From NCBI GenBank assembly GCA_018060185.1, contig JAGOWQ010000002.1, positions 1-64,000 on the forward strand: a stretch of 64,000 nucleotides of DNA. The letters are read 5' to 3'. A program made the position numbers and the translations under genes. Origin of the DNA: Leptotrichiaceae bacterium. GTDB taxonomy: Bacteria > Fusobacteriota > Fusobacteriia > Fusobacteriales > Leptotrichiaceae. The notes below the pieces were generated by a model. That model saw only the letters and a program-made list of their open reading frames with translations. It did not search any database and was not told the origin of the DNA. The stretch's first letter is position 1. Each line of letters begins with the position of its first letter. Shown here one piece after another: positions 53,302-62,494 of this stretch.

Positions 53302-54264
53302 TTATAATGATAACATATTTGCAATTTTATAATCTTCTTCTGAAGTTTTATTATAATTTTCCCAAGCATATGATAGCGTGTGAGTAGTAACTTTCCCACT
53401 TTGCATTCCTACCATTAAACCTGCTTTTCCTTCAATTAATAATTCAACAGCCTTTATCCCTAATTTAGTTGCTAAAATTCTATCAGACGCTGTTGGAGAT
53501 CCACCCCTTTGAGTATGACCTAATATAGTTACTCTTATACTTGTATCTACTTTTTTAGATAATTCTTTTTCTATTTCTAAAACATTTCCTGCACCTTCTG
53601 CAACTACAATGATGTCATATAATTTACCTTGGCTTCTTCTCTTTTTTATAACTTCAGCTATATCTTCTATAGAAGATTTTATTTCTGGGATCATTACTCC
53701 ACTTGCTCCTCCTGCTATGGCTGAGTATAGCGCCAAATCTCCACAATTTCTTCCCATAACTTCAACTAAGTACGTTCTTTCATGTGAAATTGCCGTATCT
53801 TTTAATTTAGATATTGCATCTAATATTATATTTAAAGCTGTATCATAACCTATTGTATAGTCTGTTCCAGCTATATCATTGTCTATTGTCCCTGGTATAC
53901 CTATTGTTTTAATTCCATGCTCTTCATATAAATAATGAGCTCCGTGGAAAGAACCGTCTCCACCTATAACTACTAATCCTTCTATCCCTCTTTTTTTCAA
54001 ATTCTCTGCAGCTTTAGCTCTTATTTCTGGATTTTTAAATTCAGGTAATCTTGCTGATAATAATATTGTCCCACCTTGATCAGCAATTCCACTCACGTCT
54101 AGAGAACTCATATGAAATATTTGATCTTCTAACATTCCTTTATACCCTCTTTTTATTCCATACACTTCTATCCCCTTACTTATAGCAGCTTTTGCTACTG
54201 CTCTCACTGCAGTATTCATACCTTGTGAGTCTCCTCCGCTTGTTAAGACTGCAATCTTTTTCAT
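53302..54264 (-). CDS. pfkA: ATP-dependent 6-phosphofructokinase
   Basis: 320 residues; commits fructose 6-phosphate to glycolysis. Seen: TSGGDSQGMNTAVRAV (ATP loop) near residue 8, KRGYKGM, VIGGDGSFHGA, GIPGTIDNDIAGTDYTIGYD with the catalytic Asp, VEVMGRNCGDLAL, and the late ILGHTQRGGSPTASDR. Standard length for bacterial PfkA. Most relatives have SGGDAPGMN where this one has SGGDSQGMN. AGGAGA precedes the ATG. It forms a two-gene glycolytic operon with pyk. Confidence 0.98.
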   Translation of the reverse strand: MKKIAVLTSGGDSQGMNTAVRAVAKAAISKGIEVYGIKRGYKGMLEDQIFHMSSLDVSGIADQGGTILLSARLPEFKNPEIRAKAAENLKKRGIEGLVVIGGDGSFHGAHYLYEEHGIKTIGIPGTIDNDIAGTDYTIGYDTALNIILDAISKLKDTAISHERTYLVEVMGRNCGDLALYSAIAGGASGVMIPEIKSSIEDIAEVIKKRRSQGKLYDIIVVAEGAGNVLEIEKELSKKVDTSIRVTILGHTQRGGSPTASDRILATKLGIKAVELLIEGKAGLMVGMQSGKVTTHTLSYAWENYNKTSEEDYKIANMLSL

Positions 54265-54369
54265 AGTATCTTTTCTCCTTCTTATAAAACCATTTTAATA
54301 TTATTAAATAATAATAGCATTTTTTTATTTTTTTTTCAATGCTTATTTATTTTTTTTTTATTTTTTAAT

Positions 54370-54448
54370 AAAAAAATATCCCAAAATAAAAATCCATTTC
54401 CGTTTAGTTATATTTCAATTATAAAATTGATTTTTATCTTTTGAGATA
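54370..54448 (-). terminator. Terminator after accA
   Basis: Imperfect stem (TATC-CC-AAAA-TAAAAATC against its partner at 54429-54448, with bulges) and a loop of about 34 bases, followed on the minus strand by seven T. It starts nine bases past the accA stop codon. Confidence 0.6.
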
Positions 54449-54456
54449 GTTTTATT

Positions 54457-55410
54457 TTAATCTAACATATCAAAAAATTCACCCATATTTCTGAATTTTT
54501 CATATCTTCTTTTTAGTAATTCTTCTACTGTAAGTTTATCTATCTTTTTAAACTCTTTTAAAACATAAGATTTTACATTTTTAGCTGTTTTTTCTATATC
54601 TCTATGTGCGCCCCCTAGAGGTTCTTCTATTATCCCGTCTATAACACCTAAACTTTTTAAATTTATTGCATCCATTTTTAAACTCTTAGCTGCCTCAGGA
54701 GCTTTAGTAGCATCGTTGAATAATATAGAAGCACAACCTTCTGGAGAAATTACTGAGTAAACACTATTTTCTAGCATCAATACAGAATCTGCAACTCCTA
54801 TTCCAAGTGCTCCTCCACTACCTCCTTCTCCGATTATAACTGACACAATTGGTACTTTCAATCCAAACATTTCAGATAAATTTTTAGCTATAGCTTCTCC
54901 TTGTCCTTTTTCTTCTGCTTCGATTCCTGGGTAAGCTCCTGCCGTATCTATAAGTGTTAATATAGGTAATTTAAATCTTTCAGCCGTCCTCATAAGCCTT
55001 AACGCTTTCCTATATCCTTCAGGACTTGCCATTCCAAAATTTCTGTAAACATTAGAATCTATGTCCCTTCCCTTTTGATGACCAATTATCATTATTTTAT
55101 ACCCGTCTACCGTGGCAAGTCCCCCTATTATTGCATGGTCATCTCTTGAAAGCCTATCTCCATGTAGCTCTATAAAATCCTGTGTTAAAATTTCTATATA
55201 ATCTAATGTATAAGGTCTTTTAGGGTTTCTTGAAATTTGAATTCTTGTCCATGAGTCCATTTCATTTTCAGAAAATTCAAAATATTTTTCTTCAAGATTC
55301 TTTTCTAATTCTTTTATTTGTTTAGAAAAATCTATTTTTTGATCTTCAGAAAAACGTTTTAATTCTTCTATTTTATTTTCTAATTCCTTTATCTCATCTC
55401 TTATATTCAT
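54457..55410 (-). CDS. accA: Acetyl-CoA carboxylase carboxyltransferase alpha subunit
   Basis: 317 residues; with AccD transfers the carboxyl from biotin to acetyl-CoA, the first step of fatty-acid synthesis. Seen: an N-terminal coiled coil (residues 1-45), SWTRIQISRNPKRPYTLDYI, FIELHGDRLSRDD, GHQKGRDIDSNVYRNFGMA, TLIDTAGAYPGIEAEEKGQG and IGEGGSGGALGIGVAD. Standard length. GGAGGA precedes the ATG, 13 bases after accD, so the two subunits are co-expressed. Confidence 0.98.
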   Translation of the reverse strand: MNIRDEIKELENKIEELKRFSEDQKIDFSKQIKELEKNLEEKYFEFSENEMDSWTRIQISRNPKRPYTLDYIEILTQDFIELHGDRLSRDDHAIIGGLATVDGYKIMIIGHQKGRDIDSNVYRNFGMASPEGYRKALRLMRTAERFKLPILTLIDTAGAYPGIEAEEKGQGEAIAKNLSEMFGLKVPIVSVIIGEGGSGGALGIGVADSVLMLENSVYSVISPEGCASILFNDATKAPEAAKSLKMDAINLKSLGVIDGIIEEPLGGAHRDIEKTAKNVKSYVLKEFKKIDKLTVEELLKRRYEKFRNMGEFFDMLD

Positions 55411-55423
55411 TTTTCCTCCAAAA

Positions 55424-56275
55424 TTATATTAATTTTTCTATTACACGATAAATTGTCGTTTTTAAATCTTTTCTCTCTGATATAATATCTACCATTCCAT
55501 GTTCCAGTAAAAACTCTGCTCTTTGGAATCCTTTTGGAAGTTTTTGATTTACTGTTTGTTCAATAACTCTAGGTCCTGCAAATGCTATTAATGCATTAGG
55601 CTCTGTTATTATTACATCTCCAAGCATAGCAAAAGACGCCGTAACTCCTCCCGTAGTTGGATCTACAGGAACAGATATAAATGGAACCCCTCCTTCATTT
55701 AATTTTTTTACTGCCCCTGAAGTTTTAGCCATTTGCATTAACGAAAGTATTCCTTCTTGCATTCTTGCTCCTCCTGAACTAGCTACAATGATTACAGGCA
55801 TTTTTCTTTCAAGACCTCTTTCAAGCGCTCTTGTTACCTTCTCTCCTACGACTGACCCCATACTTCCACCCATAAAATTGAAATCCATTGCTGCTATAAC
55901 CACTTCTATTCCATTTATTTTTCCTGTTCCGCTTATTATTCCATCAACCATTCTGCTATTTTCCCTTGCATTCTCTAATTTTTCTTCATATCCAGGAAAA
56001 TTCAAAAAATCCTTTGAATTTAACATTATGTCATCTTCAATAAATGTTCCTTCATCTATTAATAATTCTATTCTCTCAAAGGATGTTAATCTAAAATAAT
56101 TTCCACATTTTGGACATACATTTAAATTATTTTTTAAATCTTCATTATATATAATTTCATTACATTTATTACATTTTTTCCATTTATTATCATCTACTAT
56201 ATCAACTGTTAATTTTGATTTAGACGTTATAACAGCATATTTATTTTTTGACTTCTTATTTAAAAATAATCCCAT
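55424..56275 (-). CDS. accD: Acetyl-CoA carboxylase carboxyltransferase beta subunit
   Basis: 283 residues. Seen: the four-Cys zinc finger CNKCNEIIYNE and NVCPKCGNYFRL near residues 35-62, MDFNFMGGSMGSVVGEKVTR, the IVASSGGARMQEGILSLMQM acyl-CoA site, DPTTGGVTASFAMLGD and AGPRVIEQT. Standard length. GAGGTGA lies six bases before the ATG. It is the first gene of the accD-accA unit, whose promoter lies inside a perfect palindrome. Confidence 0.98.
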   Translation of the reverse strand: MGLFLNKKSKNKYAVITSKSKLTVDIVDDNKWKKCNKCNEIIYNEDLKNNLNVCPKCGNYFRLTSFERIELLIDEGTFIEDDIMLNSKDFLNFPGYEEKLENARENSRMVDGIISGTGKINGIEVVIAAMDFNFMGGSMGSVVGEKVTRALERGLERKMPVIIVASSGGARMQEGILSLMQMAKTSGAVKKLNEGGVPFISVPVDPTTGGVTASFAMLGDVIITEPNALIAFAGPRVIEQTVNQKLPKGFQRAEFLLEHGMVDIISERKDLKTTIYRVIEKLI

Positions 56276-56330
56276 TTCTTCACCTCTTCAAAGATTTAAT
56301 ATAAAGTACCCATAATTAATTTCATTTCAG

Positions 56331-56355
56331 TAAATATTATACCATATAATATTTA
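56331..56355. promoter_or_regulatory. Perfect palindrome over the accDA extended -10 promoter
   Basis: Two perfect 11-base arms (TAAATATTATA and its complement) around a CCA centre. On the minus strand the palindrome contains TGGTATAAT, an extended -10, so a protein bound here would block the accDA promoter. No FapR- or FabT-type sequence is seen. Confidence 0.68.
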
Positions 56356-56443
56356 ACATATTTATAAATAACTTACGTTATCTTTAGAATTTTACAACCT
56401 TTTCCTTAGATTTTTATTTGATATTTTTATAAATAACTAAATT

Positions 56444-57316
56444 TTATTTGAAAATTTTATACTTTATGTTGAATTTATAGCTATCAAAAGCAATTTCATA
56501 ACAGCATAAATAAAATTTTTCTGAATTATCTTTTATTCCATATTTTTTATCCCCTATTATAGGATAACCTTCATTAGATAACTGTACTCTTATTTGATGT
56601 TTTCTTCCTGTTATTAGATTTATATCTAATATTGTATGCTTTATATTTTGTAATTTTAAATTAATATTTTCTATTTTTCTAAAATTTGTTATTGCTTTTT
56701 TAGCTTTTTCACTTTTTGAATTTGAAATTTTAACTCCATTATCTGTTACTAATAAAAAATTTTCAATAGAAAATTCTTCTTTTTTTACTTCCCCATGGAC
56801 TATAGCAATATATTTTTTACTAACTTGATTATCTTTTATTTTTTTTGAAATATATCTCAAATATTTTTTTGTTTTACATCCTATTACTAGACCAGATGTT
56901 TCAAAATCAATTCTATTAGCAAAATTTATATTCTCATTTTCAAATAATTTTTTATAAATTTCAGAAATACCATACTCATGCCCTGTTCCCTTATGCATAG
57001 GTACTTTTTCTGGTTTATTTACTATAAAAAAATCTTCGTTTTCAAAAATTATTATTTTCTTATATTTATTAATATCAAAATTTATATTTTCTTGATCTTT
57101 TTTTTCTAAATCCACATTTAAATATTTTATTGTTATTATATCATTTAAAGAGAGTCTATAATTTTCTTTTATTTTTTTGCTATTTATTCTAACATCTCCA
57201 TTTTTTAGTGCCTTAAAAATTCTACTTGAAGGTTCATTTTTACAAATTTTTTTCAAATACCTATCCATTCTCATATCTTCTACTTCACTATCAACAATAT
57301 ATTCAAATACTTCCAT
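56444..57316 (-). CDS. RluA-family pseudouridine synthase
   Basis: 290 residues that convert uridines in rRNA or tRNA to pseudouridine. Seen: N-terminal S4 RNA-binding domain (MRMDRYLKKICKNEPSSRIF, GDVRINSKKI), then the synthase core with FFIVNKPEKVPMHKGTG, the catalytic Asp in NRIDFETSGLVIG near residue 145, and LITGRKHQIRVQLSNEGYPI. The RID-F-E-T-SG motif is the RluA signature with I for L. The frame extends to a TTG at 57340 overlapping rodA; the ATG at 57316, preceded by GGGG, is chosen. Target site unknown. Confidence 0.9.
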   Translation of the reverse strand: MEVFEYIVDSEVEDMRMDRYLKKICKNEPSSRIFKALKNGDVRINSKKIKENYRLSLNDIITIKYLNVDLEKKDQENINFDINKYKKIIIFENEDFFIVNKPEKVPMHKGTGHEYGISEIYKKLFENENINFANRIDFETSGLVIGCKTKKYLRYISKKIKDNQVSKKYIAIVHGEVKKEEFSIENFLLVTDNGVKISNSKSEKAKKAITNFRKIENINLKLQNIKHTILDINLITGRKHQIRVQLSNEGYPIIGDKKYGIKDNSEKFYLCCYEIAFDSYKFNIKYKIFK

Positions 57317-57332
57317 TTTTCCCCATTTCTTA

Positions 57333-58439
57333 TTATTCAATAGTATTTATTTTAATACTTTCCACTAATCCTATCATTATAAATGAAGATATAAAAGAAC
57401 TTCCTCCATAGCTTAAAAATAATAAAGGTTTTCCTGTGACAGGAACTACTCCTATAGTCATTCCAATATTTACTATTACATGCATAAAAAATACTCCACT
57501 TATCCCGTATAGAATAAGCTTACCAAAAGGATCATGGGTCACTCTACTTACTTTCATGATCTCAAAAATAAGTAAAAAATAGAGTATTATAATAGTTATT
57601 GATCCTAAAAATCCTGTTTCTTCTGATATTACTGAAAAAATAAAATCTGTTTGTGCTTCAGGTAAAAACTCCAGTCTACTTTGACTTCCATTTAATATAC
57701 CTTTTCCATAGAGCCCTCCAGCTCCTATGGATATTTTTGATTGGGTTACATGCCAACCACTTCCTCTTACATCTGTTTCTGGTTTTAAAAACGTCGTAAC
57801 TCTTGTTCTTTGATAGTCATCTAAAACAAATCTGTAAATAGGATATGCTGATATAACAATTACTATAATAATTATCCATATAGATTTCATATCGGCTCCG
57901 TATAAAAATATCATAGCAAAAAAAGCTGTCACTGTTATAAGTGTTGTTCCCAAATCAGGTTGAAATAAAATTAATAATAATAGAGGAACTACTGGTAATA
58001 TGCCTCCCATTATATCTTTTAAATTATTTATACCTCCTTTATACTTAGTAGTTATCCAATATGCAAGAATTATTATTATTGCTATTTTTACAAATTCTGA
58101 AGGTTGTAATTGAAAACTTCCTATTTTTAACCATCTTTGTGCTCCTAATGTTCTTTTACCAGCAAAACGCACTAGTAACAATAAAATTCCATTAAATATG
58201 TATATTTGTAACATATACTTTTTAAAATCCCTATAATCAAAAAATGAAATAATAGCGATAAGAAAAGTTCCTACTGTTATCCATACCAAATTTTGCATTA
58301 CAAATCTTGAAGATCTTGTAGCACTGTAAACGAAAATCGTACTTATTGTCACCAACATATAAACATATACTAAAATCATTTTGTTTGTTTTAATAATATT
58401 TGTTTTTATTATCTCTGATAATCTTTGGTTTTGAATCAT
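57333..58439 (-). CDS. rodA: RodA/FtsW-family peptidoglycan polymerase (SEDS)
   Basis: 368 residues, about ten membrane segments. Seen: FVMQNLVWITVGTFLIAIIS, RFAGKRTLGAQRWLKIGSFQ and LQPSEFVKIAIII (SEDS signature), LFQPDLGTTLITV, the GGLYGKGILNGSQSRLEFLP extracellular loop, QTDFIFSVISEETGF and the late LLFLSYGGSSFISSF. RodA polymerises glycan strands with an elongation PBP. The pattern fits RodA more than FtsW because of the GS-x-Q loop and length. It follows the M16 peptidase gene by one base. Confidence 0.93.
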   Translation of the reverse strand: MIQNQRLSEIIKTNIIKTNKMILVYVYMLVTISTIFVYSATRSSRFVMQNLVWITVGTFLIAIISFFDYRDFKKYMLQIYIFNGILLLLVRFAGKRTLGAQRWLKIGSFQLQPSEFVKIAIIIILAYWITTKYKGGINNLKDIMGGILPVVPLLLLILFQPDLGTTLITVTAFFAMIFLYGADMKSIWIIIIVIVISAYPIYRFVLDDYQRTRVTTFLKPETDVRGSGWHVTQSKISIGAGGLYGKGILNGSQSRLEFLPEAQTDFIFSVISEETGFLGSITIIILYFLLIFEIMKVSRVTHDPFGKLILYGISGVFFMHVIVNIGMTIGVVPVTGKPLLFLSYGGSSFISSFIMIGLVESIKINTIE

Positions 58440-58440
58440 T

Positions 58441-59664
58441 TTATCTCCCTTTTATATTTCCTAATATAGTAATATTTGGTTCTAAAAATTCTTTATTTAA
58501 ATAATTATTTATTTTTTCTAAATTTACAGCCTTTATTTCTTCCTTTAAATCTTCTATATTCAAAATTTTACCCTTCCTAGTAAAATAATTTCCTAGAATA
58601 GACATTCTAGAACGAGGATTTTCCATTGAAAAAGCAATTTTACTTAAATATTTATTTTTAGCTTTTTGTAATTCAAATTTAGTTATACCTTTTTCTTTTA
58701 GCTTTTTAAACTCATTTAGTGTTATTTTAACTGCATCTTTATAATTTTCAATATTTGTACCTATATAAGTAGAAATTACTCCGCCTTTATTATAATATTG
58801 ATTATATGTATATACGGAATATGCCAACCCTTTTTTTTCTCTTATTTCTTGGAAGAGCCTTGAACTCATCGAACCACCTATTACATTCGCTGCAATATCA
58901 TTATAAATTCTATCTTTATTTCCGTATTCTTTTCCATTGTATGAAATACATATATTAACTTGACTTATATCTTTTTGATATGACATTTCACCAGATTTAA
59001 AATTAAATATTTTATCGTCTATTAAATCTAATTTTTTTTCCTCTAATTTATTGAAATACTCATCAATTTTCTCTATAATTTTTTCTTTGGAAAAATTTCC
59101 AGAAACAACTATTAAAATATTGTCTTTTATGTATTTTTCTTTATAATATTTTTTTACCATTTCCGAAGAAAAACTCTTTACACTTTCTTCTGTTCCTATT
59201 ATTGGTTTCCCATATTGTCCTTCAATGCAATTTTTATAATTTAATTCAAATACTAAATCATCAGGAGTGTCTTTATACATTTTTATTTCTTCTATTATTA
59301 CATCTTTTTCTTTTTCTAATTCTTCGCTATCTATTACAGAGTTAGTAACAATATCAAATAATATATCTACAGATTCATCTAAAAATTCTGTTAAAGCATT
59401 TATATAAAACACTGTTTCTTCCTTTGTTGTATGAGCATTTATACTAGCTCCTAAATAATCAATATCTTCAGATATTTTAAGATAATTTCTATTATGTGTC
59501 CCTTTAAATATCATATGTTCTAGTACATGAGAAATACCTTCTTCATTTTCTTTTTCATCTGAAGAACCAGTTTTTACAAATACTCCAACAGAACATGTAG
59601 AAATATTTTCTAATTCATCTAAAATAACCTGTATTCCTGATTTTGTTTTTATTTTATTTATCAT
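58441..59664 (-). CDS. M16-family zinc peptidase (processing peptidase type)
   Basis: 407 residues. Seen: the inverted zinc motif HVLEHMIFKGTHNR (HxxEH) near residue 47, the third ligand in the EEIKMYKD helix about 75 residues later, HTTKEETVFYINAL, and the C-terminal half with REKKGLAYSVYTY. One-chain M16B enzymes cleave misfolded or signal peptides; bacterial relatives work in the cytoplasm, and no signal is seen. Standard length. It lies between lptG and rodA in a long operon. Confidence 0.92.
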   Translation of the reverse strand: MINKIKTKSGIQVILDELENISTCSVGVFVKTGSSDEKENEEGISHVLEHMIFKGTHNRNYLKISEDIDYLGASINAHTTKEETVFYINALTEFLDESVDILFDIVTNSVIDSEELEKEKDVIIEEIKMYKDTPDDLVFELNYKNCIEGQYGKPIIGTEESVKSFSSEMVKKYYKEKYIKDNILIVVSGNFSKEKIIEKIDEYFNKLEEKKLDLIDDKIFNFKSGEMSYQKDISQVNICISYNGKEYGNKDRIYNDIAANVIGGSMSSRLFQEIREKKGLAYSVYTYNQYYNKGGVISTYIGTNIENYKDAVKITLNEFKKLKEKGITKFELQKAKNKYLSKIAFSMENPRSRMSILGNYFTRKGKILNIEDLKEEIKAVNLEKINNYLNKEFLEPNITILGNIKGR

Positions 59665-59696
59665 TATTTTCCTCTTTCATATAATATAATTTTATT

Positions 59697-60773
59697 TTAA
59701 TATTCTGAATCTCTAAATAATTTTAATCCTATAATAAAGTACATTATCAATGGTAAAAAACACGCTATATAAATTGGAATAGTTCCTGAAGCTGCCACTG
59801 TTTTCAAAATTGTACTAAATCCGTAATATGAATAACCTATTAAAACTGATAATCCTATATTTACAGCTGCTCCTCCCCTAACGTACCTACTTCCTAGTGA
59901 TAATCCAATAAAACTCATTACAAAAGCTGCAAATGCAAAAGAAATTCTATAATAAAAATCAATTAATAAATCTACAGAATCAGCTCCTACTCTACTAAAA
60001 TAAACTATTTTTTCTCTTAATTCTGGCATAGTCAAGTTTTTTGAAACTACTGGATCAGCCAAAATATCATCTATAGAAGCATTAAATTTAAAACTATTAT
60101 CATTTATTTCAGTAGTTAAGTTTGTTTTTGAATCATATTCTTTAAGATTTTTAAAACTCCATTCATTTGTTTGTTTATTTAATAAAGCATTTGTTGCAGT
60201 GAAAATTTTATTTATATTTTCAAAATTATTATCCATATAAAGAATTTGAATTTCTTCCATTATTCCTTTCTTTTTATTGACATAACCACTGTAAAGAATT
60301 CTAGTTTTATCTAATTTTACCAATACAAAATTCTTTTCTTCCTTTACAGGTTCAGTTTCATCTATTTTTTCTGTCTTCATCATATATTTTTTAGTATTAT
60401 ATTTTCCAAGTAAATCATAATTTACATAAAGTACTGTCAAACTTACTAAAAAAGAAAAAATTATTGGAAAAAGGGAAACTCTTAAAAAACTTACTCCACT
60501 TGTTTTCATAGCGGATATTTCGAGTTGTTTTGCCATTTTACTTATGCATAATAAACTCCCTAATAAAATTCCTAGAGGTGCAGTATTTGTTACAATTTCA
60601 GGAATTCCATAGCCCAAATATTGCATTCCTTCAAGAAAATTTAATTTTCCATCTATTATCCACCCTGTCAACTTAACACTTTCTGCCAATAAAAATATTA
60701 AAAAAAACATTGCCATTCCAAGAAAAAAACTTTTTATATAATTTACTATTATATATCTATCTAATTTATTCAT
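59697..60773 (-). CDS. lptG: LptF/LptG-family lipopolysaccharide export permease (LptG-like)
   Basis: 358 residues. Six membrane segments in two groups of three (about 14-120 and 270-350) flank a periplasmic beta-jellyroll, as in YjgP/YjgQ proteins. Seen: LDRYIIVNYIKSFFLGMAMF, the LEISAMKTSGVSFLRVSLFP coupling helix for LptB, and SFIGLSLGSRYVRGGAAVNI in the second membrane half. Second of two adjacent paralogues; assignment as LptG follows gene order only. With LptB and LptC it moves LPS out of the inner membrane. Confidence 0.9.
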   Translation of the reverse strand: MNKLDRYIIVNYIKSFFLGMAMFFLIFLLAESVKLTGWIIDGKLNFLEGMQYLGYGIPEIVTNTAPLGILLGSLLCISKMAKQLEISAMKTSGVSFLRVSLFPIIFSFLVSLTVLYVNYDLLGKYNTKKYMMKTEKIDETEPVKEEKNFVLVKLDKTRILYSGYVNKKKGIMEEIQILYMDNNFENINKIFTATNALLNKQTNEWSFKNLKEYDSKTNLTTEINDNSFKFNASIDDILADPVVSKNLTMPELREKIVYFSRVGADSVDLLIDFYYRISFAFAAFVMSFIGLSLGSRYVRGGAAVNIGLSVLIGYSYYGFSTILKTVAASGTIPIYIACFLPLIMYFIIGLKLFRDSEY

Positions 60774-60777
60774 TTAA

Positions 60778-61884
60778 TTAATTTCTCCTATATTTTTTTA
60801 TTGAAAAATATACACATAATAAAAATAAAATAAAATTTGGAATCCACATTGTTATATTAACTGGAAAATTATTTTTTAATATCATTATTTTAGCATAATT
60901 TACAATGGCTATATATCCAAATATTATTATTAAACTTATTCCAAAACTTATCCCTCTACCACTTCTTCTATGACCTACCGATAAAAGAACTCCTAGCCAA
61001 CATAAAAAAGTACTCGCAAGAGGCCCTATTAGTCTTTGATAAATTTCAATAAGTGCTTTTAGTGAAGACTCTCTTAAATCATTATTTCCTATATTTTTAT
61101 CATGGTATTCTTTTAACTCTCTAAGATTCATCTCGCTTCTTTTTTTCTCTCTACCTTCGCTTTCATCTGAAGAAAAAAATGTTGAAATAGGTATATCTTG
61201 GTTTTTATATTCTGCTGAAACTTCCATTTTACCTTCTTTATCAAAAGAATATCCTTTGACATCCTGTAGTTGTATAATACCAGGATTAAAAACTGCTTTT
61301 TTTGCCAAAAAAATTACAGGATATGGATTATTTCCTTGTTTATTTAATATTAAAAAATGATTTGCTTCTGCTTTCTCATTATTAACTTCATCTATATAAA
61401 ACCCAAAACCTCTTTCTGAATTTGTTAAAAATATTTTTTCCTCAGTAAGAGAAGCAGGTCTATTATTTAACATTACCCTAGTTTGAGCATTAATTTTTTC
61501 CAAAGCTCTTGGATTTACATAAATTTCAAGTCCTAACCCTACAAATGTTAAAATTAATCCAAATATAAATGCAGGTCTTATTATTCTAAATAATCCTATT
61601 CCTGAGCCTTCCATTGCAACTATTTCGTTAGTCTCTGAAAGACCACCATAGACTAACATTACTCCTAAAAAAGCTCCCATAGGTATTGTCTGAACTAAAA
61701 CTCCTGGAGTTACATAGAAAAAATAATCTATCATTGAAATAAGAGGTAAATCATTAGCAAAAAGCTTTTCCATTACTTCCATAAGTACATTTAACATTAA
61801 TATAAAAGTAAATATACTTATCCCAAAAATTGAAGGTAATATCAAGGAACTATAAATATATCTATCTATTATTTTTATTTTCAT
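60778..61884 (-). CDS. lptF: LptF/LptG-family lipopolysaccharide export permease (LptF-like)
   Basis: 368 residues; same architecture as its neighbour: membrane segments near 13-120, a periplasmic domain, then three late segments near 285-365. Seen: IIDRYIYSSLILPSIFGISI, ETNEIVAMEGSGIGLFRIIR (LptB-coupling helix), YVNPRALEKINAQTR, and GVLLSVGHRRSGRGISFGIS. It ends four bases before the second permease gene. Presence of both permeases is the clearest sign of an LPS-bearing outer membrane here. Confidence 0.92.
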   Translation of the reverse strand: MKIKIIDRYIYSSLILPSIFGISIFTFILMLNVLMEVMEKLFANDLPLISMIDYFFYVTPGVLVQTIPMGAFLGVMLVYGGLSETNEIVAMEGSGIGLFRIIRPAFIFGLILTFVGLGLEIYVNPRALEKINAQTRVMLNNRPASLTEEKIFLTNSERGFGFYIDEVNNEKAEANHFLILNKQGNNPYPVIFLAKKAVFNPGIIQLQDVKGYSFDKEGKMEVSAEYKNQDIPISTFFSSDESEGREKKRSEMNLRELKEYHDKNIGNNDLRESSLKALIEIYQRLIGPLASTFLCWLGVLLSVGHRRSGRGISFGISLIIIFGYIAIVNYAKIMILKNNFPVNITMWIPNFILFLLCVYFSIKKYRRN

Positions 61885-61888
61885 TTTT

Positions 61889-62461
61889 TTATTTCCTTTT
61901 TTCTTTATTTTTTTCTTTAAATTCTTTTAATAATTCTTTTTTTATCTTTTCTTTCCTTAACTTTTCTCTAAAAATGTCTATATCTTTTTTTATAAAATCT
62001 GGAAAAATTTCAGTATATATGTACCCATATTCTGTTATTTCTTTAATTATAATACTATTATCTCTTTTATCTTTTATTTTTTTACTATAAGGTGTTCCAA
62101 CTAAAACTATTATGTATATAATAAAGATTATAAATGATGATTTTATTACTCCTAAAATCCCACCTAATATTTTATCACATTTATCTAATTTAATACTTTT
62201 TAAAAATTTCTCACTTATTTTTACAACAAATGTAAAAGTTAAATATAATATTAAAAAAGTAATAATATATATTTTTAAGTTATCTCTTGAATTTTTTATA
62301 CTTATTTTTAATATTTTTCCTACTATAGGGTAAGAAAAGTTAATTATAAATATTATTAACAAAAATTTAAAAATTGAAAAAAATTCCAACATAAATCCTT
62401 TTTTTCTTCCTAGAAAAAAAGATATTATTACTAACAGAACTAATATTATATCAAATAACAT
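61889..62461 (-). CDS. CvpA-family membrane protein
   Basis: 190 residues: four hydrophobic segments in the first 125 residues (FDIILVLLVIISFFLGRKKG, FLLIIFIINFSYPIVGKI, TFLILYLTFTFVVKIS and GVIKSSFIIFIIYIIVL) with the typical small loop RKKGF, and a long basic C-terminal tail of about 60 residues. CvpA proteins influence secretion and envelope homeostasis; the activity is not known. AAGGAG precedes the ATG and a TTTA repeat sits just upstream. Four bases before lptF. Confidence 0.82.
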   Translation of the reverse strand: MLFDIILVLLVIISFFLGRKKGFMLEFFSIFKFLLIIFIINFSYPIVGKILKISIKNSRDNLKIYIITFLILYLTFTFVVKISEKFLKSIKLDKCDKILGGILGVIKSSFIIFIIYIIVLVGTPYSKKIKDKRDNSIIIKEITEYGYIYTEIFPDFIKKDIDIFREKLRKEKIKKELLKEFKEKNKEKRK

Positions 62462-62471
62462 TTTTATCTCC

Positions 62472-62494
62472 TTATTTATTTATTTATTTATTTA
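62472..62494. repeat. (TTTA)n simple repeat at the alr-cvpA junction
   Basis: Nearly six period-4 units of TTTA (TAAA on the minus strand). It covers the alr stop codon and ends next to the cvpA ribosome-binding site. Confidence 0.9.

Noticed and set aside
53259-53399. 47-residue N-terminal extension of pyruvate kinase overlapping pfkA
   Set aside because: AGGAGG lies six bases before the internal ATG and the family starts there; the extension is the pfkA 3' end read in another frame.
56276-56330. FapR-like word (AAGTACCCATAATTAA) upstream of accD
   Set aside because: Only part of one half of the FapR palindrome is present; not enough to claim a site.
57317-57340. TTG start for the RluA-family gene, overlapping rodA
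   Set aside because: The ATG at 57316 has GGGG at a proper distance; the extension carries no family residues.
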